Assembly: GCF_022288725.1 (NCBI RefSeq)
Contig: NZ_JAKNTA010000004.1
Location: 62,001-126,000, forward strand
Direction of reading: 5' to 3'
From: Kitasatospora sp. A2-31
GTDB lineage: Bacteria; Actinomycetota; Actinomycetes; Streptomycetales; Streptomycetaceae
DNA: 64,000 nt
Shown one piece after another: positions 1 through 11,822 of this stretch (its first letter is position 1; every line of letters starts with the position of its first letter). The position numbers were made by a program, and so were the translations under genes. The notes under the pieces are model-generated. The model saw nothing but the letters and a program-made list of their open reading frames with translations, ran no database searches and had not been told where the DNA came from.

Positions 1-2
1 TG

Positions 3-470
3 GGAGAGCTGGCCGGCTTGCTCGTAGCCGTCTTCTGGGCGGTCCTGGTCACCCTGCTCGCCGTGGTGCTGGTCCGGCTCTCGCGGGTGCTCAAGGAGGC
101 CACCGTCCTGGTTTCGGCCGTGACCGAACAGGCCGTGCCGCTGCTGACCGAGGCGGGCGCCGCGGTGCGCAGCGCGAACCAGCAGCTGGAGCGGGTGGAC
201 GAGATCACCGCCAACGTCCAGGACGCGGCCGCCAACGCCAACGCGCTCTCCTCCACCGTCGCGGCCACCCTGGGCGGGCCGCTGGTCAAGGTCGCGGCCT
301 TCAGCTACGGCGTCCGCAAGGCGGTCGCCAAGCAGAACGGCACCCCGACGCTTCCCTCCCAGCCGGGCGAGCGCGAGGAGCTGGCCCGGCTGATCCGGGC
401 CGAGGTGCGCGCGGCGACCGCGCCCAGGAGCGGTCTGCTCGCCCGGGTCCGGCGCGCGGTGAGGGGCTGA
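3..470 (+). CDS. DUF948-like membrane-anchored protein (5' end outside window)
   Basis: The reading frame is open from the left edge, so the true start lies upstream; the TTG at 18 is only an internal candidate. The visible N-terminus is one hydrophobic segment (GLLVAVFWAVLVTLLAVVLV), followed by about 100 alanine-rich, helix-prone residues (for example NQQLERVDEI) and a basic tail ending RVRRAVRG. That layout, one N-terminal anchor plus a long helical soluble part, fits the DUF948 family of small bacterial proteins with no established function. The next gene starts 4 nt after the stop and alaS follows, so the three are probably co-transcribed. Assignment to DUF948 is by general appearance. 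Confidence 0.7.
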   Translation, partial: GELAGLLVAVFWAVLVTLLAVVLVRLSRVLKEATVLVSAVTEQAVPLLTEAGAAVRSANQQLERVDEITANVQDAAANANALSSTVAATLGGPLVKVAAFSYGVRKAVAKQNGTPTLPSQPGEREELARLIRAEVRAATAPRSGLLARVRRAVRG

Positions 471-474
471 CGGC

Positions 475-914
475 ATGGTTCGACGCATCTTCTGGATGGC
501 GGTCGGCGCCGGCGCCACCGTCTGGGCCATGAACAAGGCCAACGAGGCCGTCCACCGGCTCACCCCGGACAGCCTCTCCGGCACCGCCGCGCGCGGTGCG
601 CTGCACCTGGGCGACCTCGCCAAGCAGTTCGCCCAGGACGTGAAGGCCGGCATGGCCGAGCGCGAGGACCAGCTGCGCGAGGACCTCGGACTGGACGGCA
701 CCGCCGTCGTCGAGCCCCGCCGCCGCCGGGTGCTGCGCGGCGAGCCGCAGTACCGAGCTATCTCGGCGGCGCCCGGTAGCCCGGCCGCCGCCCTGCCTCC
801 GTCCAGCAGTGCCCGCGCATCGTCGAACGGTGCCCGCCCCACCCCAGCCATCGAAAAGACGCCCCGCCGCGCGCTGCCGCAGCAGGGCGGTACACCGAAC
901 CGGAAGGACCACTA

Positions 915-915
<1 letters not shown>
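475..915 (+). CDS. small conserved actinobacterial protein upstream of alaS (DUF6167-like)
   Basis: A 146-residue protein with an ATG start 4 nt after the preceding stop and a stop that shares one base with the alaS start (TAATG). The N-terminus ([20 protein letters not shown]) is moderately hydrophobic and could be a membrane anchor or re-entrant helix. The middle is helical and charged ([14 protein letters not shown]), and the last 50 residues are Pro/Ala/Ser-rich and look disordered. In streptomycetes a small protein of this kind sits just before alaS; I associate it with DUF6167, but that name is from memory. No catalytic motif is visible. Overlap with alaS implies translational coupling. 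Confidence 0.65.
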
Positions 916-3583
<2,668 letters not shown>

Positions 3584-3584
<1 letters not shown>

Positions 3585-4072
3585 TGGACGAGCCGCAGGT
3601 CGAGGAGCGGCCCTTCCGGCGCGGGCGCCGGATCGCCGTCGACGTCGGTGACGCCCGGATCGGGGTCGCGTCCTGCGACCCCGACGGGGTGCTCGCCACG
3701 CCGGTGGAGACCGTCCCCGCCGGGGTGAAGTCCCAGGCCAGGATCGGCGCGATCGTCGACGAGTACGGCGCGATCGAGGTGATCGTCGGTCTGCCGCGCT
3801 CGCTCAGCGGCAAGGAGGGCCCGGCGGCGGAGAAGGTCCGCGCCTACGCGGCCCGGCTCGCCAACCGGGTCTACCCGGTGCCGGTGCGGCTGGTGGACGA
3901 GCGGATGTCCACCGTCACCGCGACCCACGGCCTGCGGGCCTCCGGGGTCAAGGCGAAGAAGGGCCGCTCCGTGGTCGACCAGGCCGCCGCGGTGGTGATC
4001 CTGCAGTCGGCGCTTGAAGCCGAACGGGTGAGCGGACGGCCCCCCGGTGAGAGCGTCGAGGCGACCGGCTGA
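3584..4072 (+). CDS. ruvX: putative Holliday junction resolvase YqgF/RuvX, pre-16S rRNA nuclease family
   Basis: A 162-residue RNase H-fold protein. The first acidic strand is RRIAVDVGDARIGVASCDPDG (catalytic Asp in AVDVGD), followed by VGLPRSLSG and the C-terminal LVDERMSTVTA motif, all standard for YqgF/RuvX. Family members process the 5' end of 16S rRNA in E. coli and resolve Holliday junctions in mycobacteria; which activity dominates here cannot be read from sequence. It is coupled to alaS by a one-base stop/start overlap and is followed by a 36-nt perfect palindrome that probably ends the transcript. Confidence 0.92.
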
Positions 4073-4095
4073 CCGGCCTGTTCTAACGTCCCGGT

Positions 4096-4131
4096 GAGGG
4101 GCCCGTGCGGACGCGTCCGCACGGGCCCCTC
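4096..4131. terminator. 36-nt perfect palindrome after ruvX, probable terminator
   Basis: The left arm (GAGGGGCCCGTGCGGACG, 4096-4113) is followed directly by its exact reverse complement (4114-4131). There is no U-tract beyond a short pyrimidine-rich tail (GCTTTCCGCTTCC), as is common for actinobacterial hairpin terminators. It separates ruvX from mltG1, which starts only 34 nt later. Confidence 0.65.
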
Positions 4132-4164
4132 GCTTTCCGCTTCCGGGACCGCCGAGGGGGCGCA

Positions 4165-5391
4165 GTGACCGACCAGGACTTCACACCCGGGCTGACCCCC
4201 GGCCACCTCGGTGCGCCGGTGCTGGAACCGGAGGGAAGGCCACCGGGTGCGCCCCGGCCGCGCCACGACCCGCCGGACCCGCACCGGCGGCGCAACGGCC
4301 TGGCCTGCGGGCTGACCGCGCTGGCCCTGATCGCCGTCTTCGGCGGGCTCGGTCTGGCCGGGTACAGCTGGCTGGACGACCAGCGCAAACCGCCGGCGGC
4401 CGCCGACTACGCGGGGCCCGGCAGCGGGGAGGTGCAGGTCTCGGTGCCCGAGGGCGCCGGTCTCACCCAGATCGCCTCGGCGCTGGTGCGCAACGGCGTG
4501 GTGGCCAGCTCGCTGGCGTTCACCCGGGCGGCCAAGGGCAGCGCGGCCGCCGCCGGGCGGATCCAGCCCGGCACCTACACGCTCAAGCAGCGGATGTCGG
4601 CCGCCGCGGCGCTGGCGATCCTGGTCGACCCGGCCAACGCCAACGGCCTGACCATCCCCGAGGGGTGGCGCGGCAGCCAGATCTTCGCCGCGATCGACAA
4701 GAAGCTGAACCTGCCCGAGGGCACCGCGCAGCGCACCGCGCAGGAGCAGGCCGCCGAGCTGGGTCTGCCGGAGTTCGCCAAGGGCAGCCCGGAGGGATAC
4801 CTCTTCCCCGCGACGTACAGCGTCACCGACGGCACCACGGCGGTGGACCTGCTGAAGCAGATGGTGGAACGGGCGGGCAAGGAGTTCGCCCGGGACGACG
4901 CGGACGTGGTCGCGCAGAACCTCGGCCAGAACCTCTACGGGCTGGTGACCATCGCGAGCATGGTCCAGGGCGAGGCCGACAACACCGAGGACATGGCCAA
5001 GGTGGCCCGGGTCATCTACAACCGGCTGGCGAAGAACATGCCACTGCAGCTGGACTCCACCATCAACTACGCGCTCGGGCGCTCGACCCTGAACACCACG
5101 GTGACCGACACCAGGCTGGACTCCCCGTACAACACCTACCTGCACGCGGGGCTGCCGCCCACGCCGATCTCCAACCCGGGGCGCCAGGCGATCATGGCGG
5201 CGGTGGACCCGGCGCAGGGGGACTGGCTCTACTTCGTCACCGTGAAGCCGGGGGACACCCGCTTCACCGACAGCTTCGAGGTGCAGCAGCGCAACGTGGC
5301 GGAGTTCAACGCCAACCGGTCGGCGTCGGCGCAGCCGAGCGCTTCGTCCGGGGCGTCGTCCGGGACGCCGTCGGGGTCGGGCGGGCACTGA
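4165..5391 (+). CDS. mltG: endolytic transglycosylase MltG/YceG, short paralogue
   Basis: A 408-residue member of the MltG (YceG-like) family, which cuts nascent peptidoglycan strands at the outer face of the membrane and so sets glycan length. A GTG at 4165 with GAGGGGG just upstream gives an N-terminus of about 40 polar residues, one membrane helix (LTALALIAVFGGLGLAGYSW, about 45-68), a LysM-like region (EGAGLTQIASALVRNGVV) and the catalytic domain with ASMVQGEAD (conserved Glu270), VARVIYNRL, LDSTINYALG and the C-terminal LPPTPISNPG. The tail is a Ser/Gly/Ala stretch. It precedes a longer MltG by 152 nt; this is an intact tandem duplicate, not a fragment. Confidence 0.9.
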   Translation: MTDQDFTPGLTPGHLGAPVLEPEGRPPGAPRPRHDPPDPHRRRNGLACGLTALALIAVFGGLGLAGYSWLDDQRKPPAAADYAGPGSGEVQVSVPEGAGLTQIASALVRNGVVASSLAFTRAAKGSAAAAGRIQPGTYTLKQRMSAAAALAILVDPANANGLTIPEGWRGSQIFAAIDKKLNLPEGTAQRTAQEQAAELGLPEFAKGSPEGYLFPATYSVTDGTTAVDLLKQMVERAGKEFARDDADVVAQNLGQNLYGLVTIASMVQGEADNTEDMAKVARVIYNRLAKNMPLQLDSTINYALGRSTLNTTVTDTRLDSPYNTYLHAGLPPTPISNPGRQAIMAAVDPAQGDWLYFVTVKPGDTRFTDSFEVQQRNVAEFNANRSASAQPSASSGASSGTPSGSGGH

Positions 5392-5543
5392 CGGCCGTCG
5401 GCTCGGCCCGGCGGCCGGTCTGCGGTACGGTAACGTCTCCCTCCAGGCGTGGCAGTAGCACGCCGGTTCGAGAAACAACCGGGACGCCGTCCCGGGACGG
5501 CCGGTCCGATCCTCCGGCCGTCTCCGTCGGTGTAAGGGGATCA

Positions 5544-7412
5544 ATGACCGATCTGGGTCGGGGCTACGGCCCCCAGGGCTCCGAGCCGTGGCACCCCGGT
5601 GATCCCGGGTACGGCGGCCAGCAGCCGGTCCCCGGACAGCAGGACGGCCAGTGGCAGCAGCAGTCCCAGCAGCCGCAGCAGCAGTACGGCGGCGGTCAGC
5701 AGGGGTACGCGCAGCAGGGCTACCAGCAGCAGCCGCAGGGTTATCCGCAGCAGGGCTACCAGCAGCAGGGGTACCCGGGCGGTCAGCCCCAGCAGCAACA
5801 GCAGTACGGCGAGCAGCAGTTCCCGCAGGGCCAGCCGCAGTACGGCGCCGGCCAGCAGGGCTACCCGCAGCAGAACCAGGGCTTCCCCGGCCAGCAGGGG
5901 TACCAGGGCCAGCAGCAGGGCTACGGCCAGCAGGGGTACGCACAGCAGGGCTACCAGCAGCCGGGCCAGCAGGGCTTCCAGCAGCCGGGCCAGGTCCAGC
6001 AGGGGCAGCCTCCGGCCCAGCAGGGCTTCCAGCAGCAGGCGCCGCAGGAGGTGCCGCCGGCCGGCGCCCCGCAGCCGGGCGCGCCGCGCCGGGGGCGGGC
6101 CGCGGCCGAGCCGGCCACCGGGCCCGGCCCGGACGGGATCGACTGGGAGGCCGAGGCCGCCGCGCTGGAGGCCGGGGCGGACCCGGCCGAGGCGACCCCC
6201 GCGGCCGAGGACGACTGGGACGGCCACGAGGACGACTACGCCGAGAACGGCGAGGACGAGCGGGGCGGCTTCCTCGGCGAGGAGGACGAGTCCCGTGAGG
6301 GCAAGAAGAAGCGCAAGGAGAAGGGCAAGAAGGCCGGCCGCCGCAACGGCGGTGCCTGCCTGCTGGTCGCGCTGGTCCTGATGGGCGGTGTGGCCGGTGC
6401 CGGCTGGTGGGGCTACGGCTTCTACCAGGACCACTTCGGCCCGCCGCCGGACTTCGTGGGCCAGGGCAGCGGCACGGTCAAGGTCGAGATCAAGCAGGGC
6501 GCCGCGGGCAGCCAGATGGGCGTGACGCTCAAGCAGGCCGGCGTGGTCAAGAGCGTCGAGGCCTTCAGCAAGGCCTGCGACAAGAACCCGAAGTGCATCT
6601 CCATCCAGCCCGGCTTCTACACCATGCCCCGGGAGATGTCGGCCGAGTCCGCCGTGCAGAACCTGGTGGAGGCCAACGGCGGCGACAAGCTCATCCTCCA
6701 GGAGGGTCTGACCGCCGCCGCGACCTACGCCAAGATCGACGAAAAGCTGCACCTGGCGAAGGGCACCACCGCGGGCGTCGCCAAGGCCCAGGTCGGCAGC
6801 CTCGGCCTGCCGGCGTACGCGGGCGGCAACCTGGAGGGCTTCCTCTGGCCGACCCGCTACTCCATCGCGGAGGGCATGAAGCCCGAGGAGCTGCTCAAGG
6901 AGATGGTCAAGAACGCCGTCGACCGCTACGCGAGCCTGGACGGCGAGGCCGCGAAGATCGGGCTGAAGAACGGCTACGAGGTGGTCATCGAGGCCAGCAT
7001 CCTGCAGGCCGAGGGCAACAACTCGGCGGACTTCGCCAAGATGGCCCGGACCATCCAGAACCGTCTGGCGGACGACACCGAGACGCACCACAAGCTGGGC
7101 ATGGACACCACGCTGCAGTACTCGCTCGGCCGCAAGCAGCTCGACAAGAAGGACATGGACGACGCGTCCAACAAGTACAACACCTACCTGAACGCGGGCC
7201 TGCCGCCCACGCCGATCTCCAACCCCGGCGAGGACGCCCTCAAGGCGGTGCTCAACCCTGCGGACGGCAAGTGGCTGTTCTTCATCGCGATGTCCCCGAC
7301 CGAGACGCGTTTCGCCGACACCTACAAGGACCACCTGGTCAACGTCGACGAGTACTGCAAGGCGGCCGGCCAGAAGCTCGACAAGGACCGCGGGCACTGC
7401 ACCAAGGCCTGA
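5544..7412 (+). CDS. mltG: endolytic transglycosylase MltG/YceG with Gln/Gly/Tyr-rich cytoplasmic domain
   Basis: A 622-residue MltG. The ATG at 5544 follows AAGGGGA. Residues about 20-175 are a low-complexity Q/G/Y/P region (repeats such as GYQQQPQGYPQQ), then an acidic segment (EDDWDGHEDDYAEN), a basic KKKRKEKGKKAGRR juxtamembrane patch, one membrane helix (about 270-292), and an external LysM-like plus YceG domain with EASILQAEGN (conserved Glu490), LGMDTTLQYSLG and LPPTPISNPG. Streptomycete MltG proteins are typically this long form, so this is probably the ancestral copy and the shorter upstream gene the extra one. Two Cys pairs are visible (CDKNPKC, and C near the C-terminus). It ends 19 nt before aroE. 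Confidence 0.92.
   Translation: MTDLGRGYGPQGSEPWHPGDPGYGGQQPVPGQQDGQWQQQSQQPQQQYGGGQQGYAQQGYQQQPQGYPQQGYQQQGYPGGQPQQQQQYGEQQFPQGQPQYGAGQQGYPQQNQGFPGQQGYQGQQQGYGQQGYAQQGYQQPGQQGFQQPGQVQQGQPPAQQGFQQQAPQEVPPAGAPQPGAPRRGRAAAEPATGPGPDGIDWEAEAAALEAGADPAEATPAAEDDWDGHEDDYAENGEDERGGFLGEEDESREGKKKRKEKGKKAGRRNGGACLLVALVLMGGVAGAGWWGYGFYQDHFGPPPDFVGQGSGTVKVEIKQGAAGSQMGVTLKQAGVVKSVEAFSKACDKNPKCISIQPGFYTMPREMSAESAVQNLVEANGGDKLILQEGLTAAATYAKIDEKLHLAKGTTAGVAKAQVGSLGLPAYAGGNLEGFLWPTRYSIAEGMKPEELLKEMVKNAVDRYASLDGEAAKIGLKNGYEVVIEASILQAEGNNSADFAKMARTIQNRLADDTETHHKLGMDTTLQYSLGRKQLDKKDMDDASNKYNTYLNAGLPPTPISNPGEDALKAVLNPADGKWLFFIAMSPTETRFADTYKDHLVNVDEYCKAAGQKLDKDRGHCTKA
5620..6060 (+). repeat. degenerate CAG-rich repeat encoding Gln/Tyr/Gly tract in MltG
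   Basis: Dozens of variants of CAGCAGGGCTACC are strung together in one reading frame, giving QQGYQQ, QQGYP and similar peptides. The codon repetition at DNA level (mostly CAG and GGC/GGG) makes it a likely site of slippage-driven length variation. Confidence 0.8.
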
Positions 7413-7431
7413 CCGGCCCGGGAGAACCAAC

Positions 7432-8262
7432 GTGACCAGCAAGCACCGGGCGGCCGTCCTCGGCTCGCCGATCGCCCACTCGCTCTCGCCGGACCTGCAC
7501 CGGGCCGCCTTCGCGGCGCTCGGGCTGGACGGCTGGCGCTACGACCGCTTCGAGGTGGACGAGGCCGGGCTGCCCGGCTTCGTCGCCGGGCTGGACGAGG
7601 CGCAGTGGGCCGGGCTCTCGCTCACCATGCCGCTCAAGCGGGCGGTGATCCCGCTGCTCGACGAGGTGAGCGCCACCGCGCGCTCGGTCGAGGCGGTGAA
7701 CACGGTGGTGTTCACCGCCGACGGGCGGCGGGTCGGCGACAACACCGACGTCCCCGGGCTGGTGAACGCGCTGCGCGAGCGCGGGATCGCCGAGGTCGGG
7801 GGCGCGGCGGTGCTCGGGGCCGGGGCCACCGCGTCCTCGGCCCTGGCGGCACTGGCCCAGGTCTGCACCGGCGAGGTGACCGTCTACGTCCGCAGCCCCG
7901 AGCGGGCCCGCGAGATGGCCGAGCTGGGCGAACGGCTGGGCGTGGCCGTCCGGACCGCCGACTGGGAGCGCGGCGCCGAGGCGCTGGCGCAGCCGCTCAC
8001 CGTCTCCACCACCCCGGTCGGCGCGACCGACGCCTTCGCCGGGCGGCTGCCGGCCGCCCCCGGCGCGCTGTTCGACGTGCTGTACCACCCGTGGCCGACG
8101 GCGCTGGCCGCCGCCTGCTCGGAGCGCGGCGCCACCGTACTGGGCGGGCTCGACCTGCTGGTGCACCAGGCCGTGCTGCAGAACGAGCTCTTCACCGGCC
8201 GGACGCCGGGCCCGCTGGCGGCGATCCGGGCGGCCGGCGAGGCCGCACTGGCCGCGCGCTGA
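7432..8262 (+). CDS. aroE: shikimate dehydrogenase
   Basis: A 276-residue NADP-linked dehydrogenase that reduces 3-dehydroshikimate to shikimate. The GTG at 7432 follows GGGAGAA. Substrate-binding HSLSPDLHR, the catalytic Lys in LTMPLKRAV, and the substrate Asp in DNTDVPGL are present. The nucleotide-binding glycine loop reads LGAGATASSAL. The length is normal. It lies downstream of mltG, while the rest of the pathway (aroC-aroK-aroB-aroQ) begins 254 nt later, so five of the seven common shikimate steps are encoded within 4.3 kb. Confidence 0.95.
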   Translation: MTSKHRAAVLGSPIAHSLSPDLHRAAFAALGLDGWRYDRFEVDEAGLPGFVAGLDEAQWAGLSLTMPLKRAVIPLLDEVSATARSVEAVNTVVFTADGRRVGDNTDVPGLVNALRERGIAEVGGAAVLGAGATASSALAALAQVCTGEVTVYVRSPERAREMAELGERLGVAVRTADWERGAEALAQPLTVSTTPVGATDAFAGRLPAAPGALFDVLYHPWPTALAAACSERGATVLGGLDLLVHQAVLQNELFTGRTPGPLAAIRAAGEAALAAR

Positions 8263-8515
8263 CCCGCTCCCGGGGAGGCCGGCGGGGCGCCCCGGCGCTC
8301 CGCGGCGGCTTGTCGTGACTGTCCCGGTTCGCGTCCGGGCGGCCCGGACCGCCCGGCGGCGGTGTCGGCGGTGTCCGCGGGTCGGCAGGTTGCTGTCCGT
8401 CAACCGGACTGGGCGGCCGGTCGCGCCCGGAGCATGAAAGGATTCGGGGGACGACATGGCACGCCCGGGCGGGTCGCGGCTCCGGCCGCGCCGGTCCGCT
8501 GATGAAGGAGCTCCG

Positions 8516-9700
8516 TTGGGTACGTTGCGCTGGCTGACGGCGGGGGAGTCGCACGGCCCCGCACTCGTCGCGACGCTGGAGGGCCTGCCGGCCGGTGTCC
8601 CGGTCACCACCGCCGCGGTGGCGGACGCCCTGGCGCGCCGTCGGCTCGGCTACGGTCGCGGCGCGCGGATGAAGTTCGAGCAGGACGAGGTCACCTTCCT
8701 CGGCGGTGTCCGGCACGGTGAGACCATGGGCAGCCCGGTGGCGATCATGGTCGGCAACACCGAGTGGCCGAAGTGGGAGCAGGTCATGTCGGCCGACCCG
8801 GTCGACCCCGAGGTGCTGGCCGGCCTGGCCCGCAACGAGGCGCTGACCCGTCCGCGCCCCGGCCACGCCGACCTGGCCGGCATGCAGAAGTACTCCATCG
8901 ACGAGGCCCGCCCGATCCTGGAGCGCGCCAGCGCCCGCGAGACGGCCGCCCGGGTGGCGCTCGGCGCCGTCGCCCGCGCGTACCTCAAGGAGACCTGCGG
9001 CATCGAGATCGTCAGCCACGTGGTCGAGCTGGCGGCGGCCAAGGCCCCGGCCGGCGTGCTCCCGCTGCCGTCCGACGAGGCCCGGCTGGACGAGGACCCC
9101 GTGCGGTGCCTGGACGCCGACGCCTCGAAGGCGATGGTCGCCGAGATCGACCAGGCGCACAAGGACGGCGACACCCTCGGCGGCGTCGTCGAGGTGCTCG
9201 CCTACAACGTGCCGGTGGGCCTCGGCTCGCACGTCCACTGGGACCGCCGGCTGGACGCCCGCCTCGCCGCGGCGCTGATGGGCATCCAGGCGATCAAGGG
9301 CGTCGAGGTCGGCGACGGCTTCGAGCTGGCCCGGGTCCCCGGCTCCAAGGCCCACGACGAGATCGTCCCGACCCCCGAGGGCGTCAAGCGCACCTCCGGC
9401 CGCTCCGGCGGCACCGAGGGCGGCCTGTCCACCGGCGAGCTGCTGCGCGTGCGCGCCGCGATGAAGCCGATCGCGACCGTCCCGCGCGCCCTGCAGACCC
9501 TGGACGTGCGCACCGGCGAGCCCGCCAAGGCCCACCACCAGCGCTCCGACGTCTGCGCCGTGCCGGCCGCGGGCATCGTCGCGGAGGCGATGGTGGCCCT
9601 GGTGCTGGCCGACGCGGTGAGCGAGAAGTTCGGCGGCGACCACGTCTCCGAGACCCGCCGCAACGTCCAGGGCTACCTGGACAACCTGATCGTCCGATGA
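8516..9700 (+). CDS. aroC: chorismate synthase
   Basis: A 394-residue enzyme converting EPSP to chorismate with reduced FMN. The start is taken at TTG 8516, giving [19 protein letters not shown], the standard family N-terminus, with AAGGAG five bases upstream. An in-frame ATG at 8456 would add 20 Arg/Pro-rich residues absent from the family. Signature regions [31 protein letters not shown] and [13 protein letters not shown] are intact. Its stop overlaps the aroK ATG (ATGA), coupling the two genes. Confidence 0.96.
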   Translation: MGTLRWLTAGESHGPALVATLEGLPAGVPVTTAAVADALARRRLGYGRGARMKFEQDEVTFLGGVRHGETMGSPVAIMVGNTEWPKWEQVMSADPVDPEVLAGLARNEALTRPRPGHADLAGMQKYSIDEARPILERASARETAARVALGAVARAYLKETCGIEIVSHVVELAAAKAPAGVLPLPSDEARLDEDPVRCLDADASKAMVAEIDQAHKDGDTLGGVVEVLAYNVPVGLGSHVHWDRRLDARLAAALMGIQAIKGVEVGDGFELARVPGSKAHDEIVPTPEGVKRTSGRSGGTEGGLSTGELLRVRAAMKPIATVPRALQTLDVRTGEPAKAHHQRSDVCAVPAAGIVAEAMVALVLADAVSEKFGGDHVSETRRNVQGYLDNLIVR

Positions 9701-10218
9701 CCGCACCCCTGGTCGTCCTGGTCGGCCCGCCCGGCAGTGGCAAGTCCACGGTCGGGCGGGCGCTGGCCGACCGCCTGGGCGTCGGCTTCCGGGACACCGA
9801 CGCGGACGTCGAGCGGACGGCCGGCAAGCCCATCCCCGACATCTTCGTGGACGAGGGCGAGCCGCACTTCCGCGAGCTGGAGATGCGGGCCGTCCGCGCC
9901 GCCGCCGCGGGCCACGCCGGGGTGCTCGCGCTCGGTGGCGGCGCGGTGATGGCCGAGGCCACCCGGGAGCTGCTGCGCGAGCTGCCGGTGGTCTTCCTGG
10001 AGGTCCCGCTCGCCGACGCCGTCAAGCGGGTCGGCCTGGACGCGCCGCGCCCGCTGCTGGCCGTCAACCCCCGGGCCCGCTGGCGCGAGCTGATGGAGGC
10101 CCGCCGCCCCCTCTACCTGGAGGTGGCCACCGCCGTCGTCGACACCGCCGGCCGCACCCCCGAGCAGGTGGCGGACGCCGTACTGGAAGCACTGGAGCTG
10201 AAGACCCCCCATGACTGA
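9697..10218 (+). CDS. aroK: shikimate kinase
   Basis: A 173-residue P-loop kinase that phosphorylates shikimate. Walker A is GPPGSGKST (Lys16), the shikimate-binding acidic pair lies in FRDTDADVE, and the LGGGAV motif follows. The ATG at 9697 overlaps the aroC stop by four bases and the 3' end overlaps aroB by eight, indicating a tightly coupled aroC-aroK-aroB-aroQ unit. Confidence 0.96.
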   Translation: MTAPLVVLVGPPGSGKSTVGRALADRLGVGFRDTDADVERTAGKPIPDIFVDEGEPHFRELEMRAVRAAAAGHAGVLALGGGAVMAEATRELLRELPVVFLEVPLADAVKRVGLDAPRPLLAVNPRARWRELMEARRPLYLEVATAVVDTAGRTPEQVADAVLEALELKTPHD

Positions 10219-11299
10219 CATCGTCAGGATTCACGTCGGCGGCAGCGCCGGCCACGACCCGTACGACGTGCTGATCGGGCACCAGCTGCTCGGCGAGCTG
10301 GCGCCGATGATCGGCACCCGGGCCAAGCGGGTCGCCCTGATCCACCCGGAGGCGCTGGCCGCCACCGCCGACGCCGTCCGCGAGGACCTGCTCGGCGAGG
10401 GCTACGAGGCGATCGCCCTCCAGGTGCCCAACGCCGAGGACGCGAAGAGCGCCGAGGTCGCCGCGTACTGCTGGTCGGTGCTCGGCCAGACCGGCTTCAC
10501 CCGCAGCGACGTGATCGTCGGCATCGGCGGCGGCGCCACCACCGACCTGGCCGGCTTCGTCGCCGCGACCTGGCTGCGCGGGGTCCGCTGGATCTCGATG
10601 CCCACGACGCTGCTCGGCATGGTCGACGCGGCCGTCGGCGGCAAGACCGGCATCAACATCGCCGAGGGCAAGAACATGGTCGGCGCCTTCCACCCGCCGG
10701 TGGGCGTGCTGGCCGACCTCGGCACCCTGGAGACCGTGCCCAGGCACGACTACGTCTCCGGCCTCGCCGAGGTGATCAAGTGCGGTTTCATCGCCGACCC
10801 GGTCATCCTCGACCTGATCGAGGCCGACCCGGAGGGCGCCAGGACCCCGGCCGGCCCGCACACCGTGGAGCTGATCCGGCGGGCCGTCCAGGTCAAGGCC
10901 GACGTGGTCTCCGGGGACCTCAAGGAAGCCGGACAGCGCGAGATCCTCAACTACGGCCACACCCTCGGCCACGCCATCGAGCGCAACGAGCGGTACAAGT
11001 GGCGGCACGGTGCCGCGATCTCGATCGGCATGGTCTTCGCCGCCGAGCTGGGCCGGCTGGCCGGCCGGCTGGACGACGAGACGGCCGACCGGCACCGCAG
11101 CGTGCTGGCCTCGGTCGGCCTGCCGCTGACCTACCGCGCGGACGCCTGGCCGAAGCTGATGGACGCCATGAAGATCGACAAGAAGTCGCGCGGCGACCTG
11201 ATCCGCTTCATCGTGCTGGACGGCCTCGGCAAGACCTCCGTGCTGGAGGGCCCGGACCCGTCGCTGCTGGTCGCCGCCTACGCGGAGGTCTCCGCGTGA
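10211..11299 (+). CDS. aroB: 3-dehydroquinate synthase
   Basis: A 362-residue NAD- and metal-dependent cyclase converting DAHP to 3-dehydroquinate. Diagnostic motifs are [40 protein letters not shown] and the metal ligands in [11 protein letters not shown]. The ATG at 10211 lies inside the end of aroK, and the stop overlaps the aroQ GTG by four bases. Confidence 0.96.
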   Translation: MTDIVRIHVGGSAGHDPYDVLIGHQLLGELAPMIGTRAKRVALIHPEALAATADAVREDLLGEGYEAIALQVPNAEDAKSAEVAAYCWSVLGQTGFTRSDVIVGIGGGATTDLAGFVAATWLRGVRWISMPTTLLGMVDAAVGGKTGINIAEGKNMVGAFHPPVGVLADLGTLETVPRHDYVSGLAEVIKCGFIADPVILDLIEADPEGARTPAGPHTVELIRRAVQVKADVVSGDLKEAGQREILNYGHTLGHAIERNERYKWRHGAAISIGMVFAAELGRLAGRLDDETADRHRSVLASVGLPLTYRADAWPKLMDAMKIDKKSRGDLIRFIVLDGLGKTSVLEGPDPSLLVAAYAEVSA

Positions 11300-11736
11300 C
11301 CCGGGTGATGGTGCTCAACGGCCCCAACCTCGGCCGGCTCGGCAGCCGCGAGCCGGACGTCTACGGCGCGACCTCGTACGCCGGGCTGGTCGAGCGTTGC
11401 ACGGCGCTGGGCAAGGAGTTCGGCTTCGAGGTCGAGGTGCACGAGACCAACTCCGAGCAGCAGATGGTGGAGTGGCTGCACGAGGCGGCCGACGGCCGGG
11501 TGCCCGTGGTGATCAACCCGGGCGCCTTCACCCACTACTCGTACGCGATGCGGGACGCCGCCGCCCAGCGGACCGCCCCGCTGATCGAGGTGCACATCTC
11601 CAACCCGTACGCCCGGGAGACCTTCCGGCACACCTCGGTGATCGCCGCGGTGGCCTCCGGCACGATCGCCGGATTCGGGCTCGGTTCGTACGAACTGGCC
11701 CTGCGCGCCCTCGCCGAGCAGCTCACCACCCGCTGA
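11296..11736 (+). CDS. aroQ: 3-dehydroquinate dehydratase, type II
   Basis: A 146-residue type II dehydroquinase, typical in length for this dodecameric family. [17 protein letters not shown] contains the catalytic Tyr, [15 protein letters not shown] the Asn and substrate loop, and [15 protein letters not shown] the catalytic His region. The GTG at 11296 overlaps the aroB stop (GTGA). It is the last gene of the coupled aro set and is followed by a GC-rich hairpin. Confidence 0.96.
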   Translation: MTRVMVLNGPNLGRLGSREPDVYGATSYAGLVERCTALGKEFGFEVEVHETNSEQQMVEWLHEAADGRVPVVINPGAFTHYSYAMRDAAAQRTAPLIEVHISNPYARETFRHTSVIAAVASGTIAGFGLGSYELALRALAEQLTTR

Positions 11737-11748
11737 CGCCTGCTCGGA

Positions 11749-11783
11749 CGGCCCGGCGGCGGACTGTGCCCGCCGCCGGGCCG
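11749..11783. terminator. GC-rich hairpin after aroQ
   Basis: CGGCCCGGCGGCGG (11749-11762) pairs exactly with CCGCCGCCGGGCCG (11770-11783) across a 7-nt loop. No U-tract. It separates aroQ from the P-loop gene. Confidence 0.6.
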
Positions 11784-11822
11784 CCGTGTAGTGTCCCCGC
11801 TGAAAGAAGTCGGGAGGTGACC

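Noticed and set aside
8456..8515. Earlier ATG start for aroC
   Set aside because: Adds 20 Arg/Pro-rich residues not in the family; TTG 8516 has AAGGAG at good spacing and gives the standard N-terminus.
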